DNA of 64,000 nt from Burkholderia territorii (lineage in GTDB: Bacteria > Pseudomonadota > Gammaproteobacteria > Burkholderiales > Burkholderiaceae), in contig NZ_CADFEJ010000001.1 of NCBI RefSeq assembly GCF_902833055.1, positions 620,001 to 684,000 on the forward strand, written 5' to 3'. The notes beneath the pieces are model-generated. The model had not been told where the DNA came from, searched no databases, and worked only from the letters and a program-made list of their open reading frames with translations. Below are positions 61,916 through 64,000 of this stretch, piece after piece (position 1 is the stretch's first letter; every line of letters begins with the position of its first letter). Both the position numbers and the translations under genes were made by a program.

Positions 61916-62198
61916 GGAGGAAGGAATCTTCTACTGAAAATCGGCATTCTATCTGAACGACATTCCGGTTTCGGGCGCGTTTTGCTGGAAAACAGGAAGC
62001 CTTTTAACCGGCGCGCTTGATACATTTTCTCCATGCCTGTCGTCCGGCACGCTCCCCGCGACAACCCTCTCGCAGCGGGACGCCCGGCCGCAATCACGAG
62101 TTGCGGCGCCGGACACGCAGGCATGCAATGTCCCGCCTCCCGCGCGCCTACCCGGCTGCACGGGCCGGCGCCTGTTCTCCGTTTCCGTACCTCCCGTC

Positions 62199-62846
62199 AT
62201 GTCGTTCAGGCTTTATCTGTCGTTCCTCGCTGCGTCCGCCGTCCTCATCTACGCCCCCGGCCCCGTCAACCTCCTCACGATGAATCAGGCATTGCGCACC
62301 GGCTGGCGCCGCGCGCTGCCGTGCGTATGGGGCGGCACGCTCGCCGTGCTGCTGCAACTCGCGCTCACCGCGCTGTGCCTGAATTCGCTGGTCCATCTCG
62401 ACGAGCATGCGCTGACCGTGCTGCGCTGGGCCGGCGCCGCCTATCTCGTGTGGCTCGGGTGCAAGCAATGGCTCGGCCGCGCGCCCGTCGCCGCGCCCGC
62501 CGCTTCTGCTCTACCCGGCAGCGCCGCACCCGACGACAGCGACAGCGGACGCGCGCTGTTCTGGCGCGGCGTCGCCACCTCCGGCCTGAATCCGAAGACG
62601 CTGCTGTTCTTTCCGTCGTTCTTTCCGCAGTTCATCGTTCCGAGCGCCGACTGGAGCCTGAACGCGCAATTCCTGCTGCTCGCGACGTCCTTCGCGCTGC
62701 TGTTCGCGGGCGGCGTCGCGTCGATGGCGCTCTTCTCGCACCGGCTGAGCCGTGCACTGCAACGTCCGGCGCGAATGCGCGCGATGAACCGCGTCACGGG
62801 CGGCCTGCTGGTCGGGATGGGCGCGATCATGGTCGGCTGGAACTGA
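62199..62846 (+). CDS. LysE-family amino acid exporter (RhtB type)
   Basis: A 215-residue membrane protein with six predicted segments. The RhtB/LysE start is SFLAASAVLIYAPGPVNLLT, and SGLNPKTLLFFPSFFPQFIV is the conserved central motif. A cytosolic loop of about 25 residues (SALPGSAAPDDSDSGR) lies between segments 3 and 4. Exports amino acids such as threonine, leucine or lysine; the exact substrate is not evident. Divergent from an Lrp gene, its probable regulator. Confidence 0.92.
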   Translation: MSFRLYLSFLAASAVLIYAPGPVNLLTMNQALRTGWRRALPCVWGGTLAVLLQLALTALCLNSLVHLDEHALTVLRWAGAAYLVWLGCKQWLGRAPVAAPAASALPGSAAPDDSDSGRALFWRGVATSGLNPKTLLFFPSFFPQFIVPSADWSLNAQFLLLATSFALLFAGGVASMALFSHRLSRALQRPARMRAMNRVTGGLLVGMGAIMVGWN

Positions 62847-62969
62847 GCGCGAGCAGTCGCGCGCACGGGTTTGCGGGCCGCCCGCGCCCCCTCGAAAAAG
62901 CAGCCGATCGCCGAATGCTTTAGGGTAGCGGCGGGTTCGTCGGACATGCCCGGCTCACCGGGCAATTGC

Positions 62970-64000
62970 ATGAAGCACGTCACTACCCGCCTGCGGCGCC
63001 TGTTCGCGCCGATCGGCCTGCACTGGTATCTCGCTCTCCTCCTCGCACTCGATGCATTGATGGTGCTGCGTCCCGTCGTCGCGCACGCGAAGCTCGGCAT
63101 GCATCACGCGTGGCTCACCGATGCGCTGAACCTCGTCGATAACGCCGGCCTCGTCGTGCTGCCGCAGGTGGTCGTCGCGACCGGCCTCGCGACGATGGCC
63201 ATCGGCATCGTGCTGCGTGCCCGCGTCGCGTGGGTGCTGTCGATCCTGCTGCTGGTCGCCGCCGCCGCGATCAGCATCCTGGGCGGCTACCGCAGCAACG
63301 CCGTGTTCGTGTACACGGCCGTCCTCGCCGTCACGCTGATCTACTACTGGCGCCATTTCGACCGCGCGAGCGTTGCCGCGAGCAGCCTGTTCGCGCTGCT
63401 CAGCATCGTGTCGCTGCTGATCTACGCGACCTTCGGCGTGCTGTATCTCGGCGACGAATTCACGCCGCCGGTCCACGACCTCGCCACGGCCGTCTACTTC
63501 TCGATCGTGTCGATGTCGACGGTCGGCTACGGCGACATCGTTCCGCACGCGCCCACCGCGCGCCTGTTCACCGCGTCGGTGATCGTGCTCGGCATCACGG
63601 TGTTCGCGACGTCGATCAGCGCGGTCGTCGGGCCCGTGATCGGCGGCAACCTGAAACGGATCGTCAAGGGAGGCATTTCGAACGTGATCCGCAAGCATCA
63701 TTTCCTGATCGTCGGCGCGACGCCGGTCGCGCATGCCGTGCACGACGGGCTGCGCAAGCGCGGCTACGCCGTGACCGTGATCGTACCGGCCGGCGTCGAG
63801 CACAACTATCCGGGCGCGACCGACCTGATCGTCGGCGACGCCACCGACCACGCGGTGCTGGAAAGCGCCGGCGCGGCCACGGCCCGCGCGGTGCTCGCGC
63901 TGCGCTCCGACGATGCCGAGAATGCGTTCATCATCCTCGCGATCCGCGAGATCGCGTCAACGGTGCGAACCGTCGCGCTCGTGAATCAGCAACGCAACCT
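62970..64000 (+). CDS. kch: Kch-type potassium channel, partial at the right edge
   Basis: The first 343 codons of a membrane potassium channel that continues beyond the window. Several N-terminal hydrophobic segments are followed by the pore loop YFSIVSMSTVGYGDIVPHAP, with the K+ selectivity filter TVGYGD. A TrkA-N/RCK nucleotide-binding domain then starts (HHFLIVGATPVAHAVHDGLR, IVGDATDHAVLESAG). The order matches E. coli Kch, which is about 417 residues. Start at 62970. Cut by the right edge, so the C-terminal 70-odd residues are not visible. Confidence 0.93.
   Translation, partial: MKHVTTRLRRLFAPIGLHWYLALLLALDALMVLRPVVAHAKLGMHHAWLTDALNLVDNAGLVVLPQVVVATGLATMAIGIVLRARVAWVLSILLLVAAAAISILGGYRSNAVFVYTAVLAVTLIYYWRHFDRASVAASSLFALLSIVSLLIYATFGVLYLGDEFTPPVHDLATAVYFSIVSMSTVGYGDIVPHAPTARLFTASVIVLGITVFATSISAVVGPVIGGNLKRIVKGGISNVIRKHHFLIVGATPVAHAVHDGLRKRGYAVTVIVPAGVEHNYPGATDLIVGDATDHAVLESAGAATARAVLALRSDDAENAFIILAIREIASTVRTVALVNQQRN

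Noticed and set aside
1..64000. CRISPR arrays, tRNA or rRNA genes, insertion sequences, prophage
   Set aside because: No spaced direct repeats of the right size, no tRNA-like or rRNA-like segments, no transposase or integrase frames were seen.

Overview
The window is high-GC (about two-thirds G+C) proteobacterial DNA, densely packed with about 58 protein genes on both strands. Protein styles (DUF4148 exported proteins, Gram-negative porin, proline- and aromatic-type APC permeases, COG4315 secreted repeat protein, many LysR/AraC/Lrp/IclR regulators) and the CG-ending codon use fit a Burkholderia genome, most likely the B. cepacia complex and probably a secondary chromosome. That placement is inference. 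I see no rRNA, tRNA, CRISPR array, transposase or prophage gene.

Layout. 0-10 kb: a two-domain universal stress protein, a ProY-like permease, a DedA-rhodanese fusion, a DUF985 cupin, a second Usp, a NarL-type two-component pair and an LprI-like secreted protein. 10-14 kb: DUF4148 protein, PilZ protein, class A penicillin-binding protein. 14-18.4 kb: what looks like a complete trans-3-hydroxy-L-proline pathway: dehydratase (lhpH), periplasmic binding protein, GntR/FadR regulator and, divergently, pyrroline-2-carboxylate reductase (lhpI). 18.5-21.3 kb: a receiver-only regulator and an Fnr-type oxygen sensor, converging on a cluster of small proteins (DUF1488, an unknown 79-residue protein, an HPF-like protein) and a DUF488 protein. 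21.4-25.9 kb: aromatic amino acid permease and aminotransferase operon with a divergent Lrp regulator, then a drug/metabolite-family exporter.

26-32.8 kb: AcpA-type phosphoesterase lipoprotein with a di-heme cytochrome c peroxidase, a ClC channel, cytosine deaminase, a VOC protein. 33-38.6 kb: porin, DUF4148 protein, LysR with divergent FUSC exporter, a tiny exported protein. 38.7-47.5 kb: P1-family aminopeptidase with APC permease and LuxR regulator, P450 with AraC regulator, SnoaL-like protein, LysR, AEC transporter. 47.8-52.9 kb: COG4315 protein, beta-alanine/omega-amino acid catabolism (aminotransferase and mmsA) with LysR, a cupin. 53-64 kb: epoxide hydrolase, GlxA-type regulator with divergent short-chain dehydrogenase, an MFS plus metallo-beta-lactamase-fold pair under a divergent tandem-duplicated IclR protein, a small ORF with a strong promoter, Lrp with LysE exporter, and a Kch-type potassium channel cut by the right edge.

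Two themes tie genes together. First, Fnr-like boxes lie upstream of both Usp genes and of the DUF1488 cluster. Two of them have the same -10 (TATGCT) at exactly the same spacing, and the window also encodes the four-cysteine Fnr, which suggests a low-oxygen regulon. Second, three copies of a TGGT-N10-(A/T)CCA palindrome occur only around the hydroxyproline genes and are good candidates for the operator of the embedded GntR regulator. A perfect 17-bp palindrome overlapping both divergent -35 elements is the probable operator of the tandem IclR protein.
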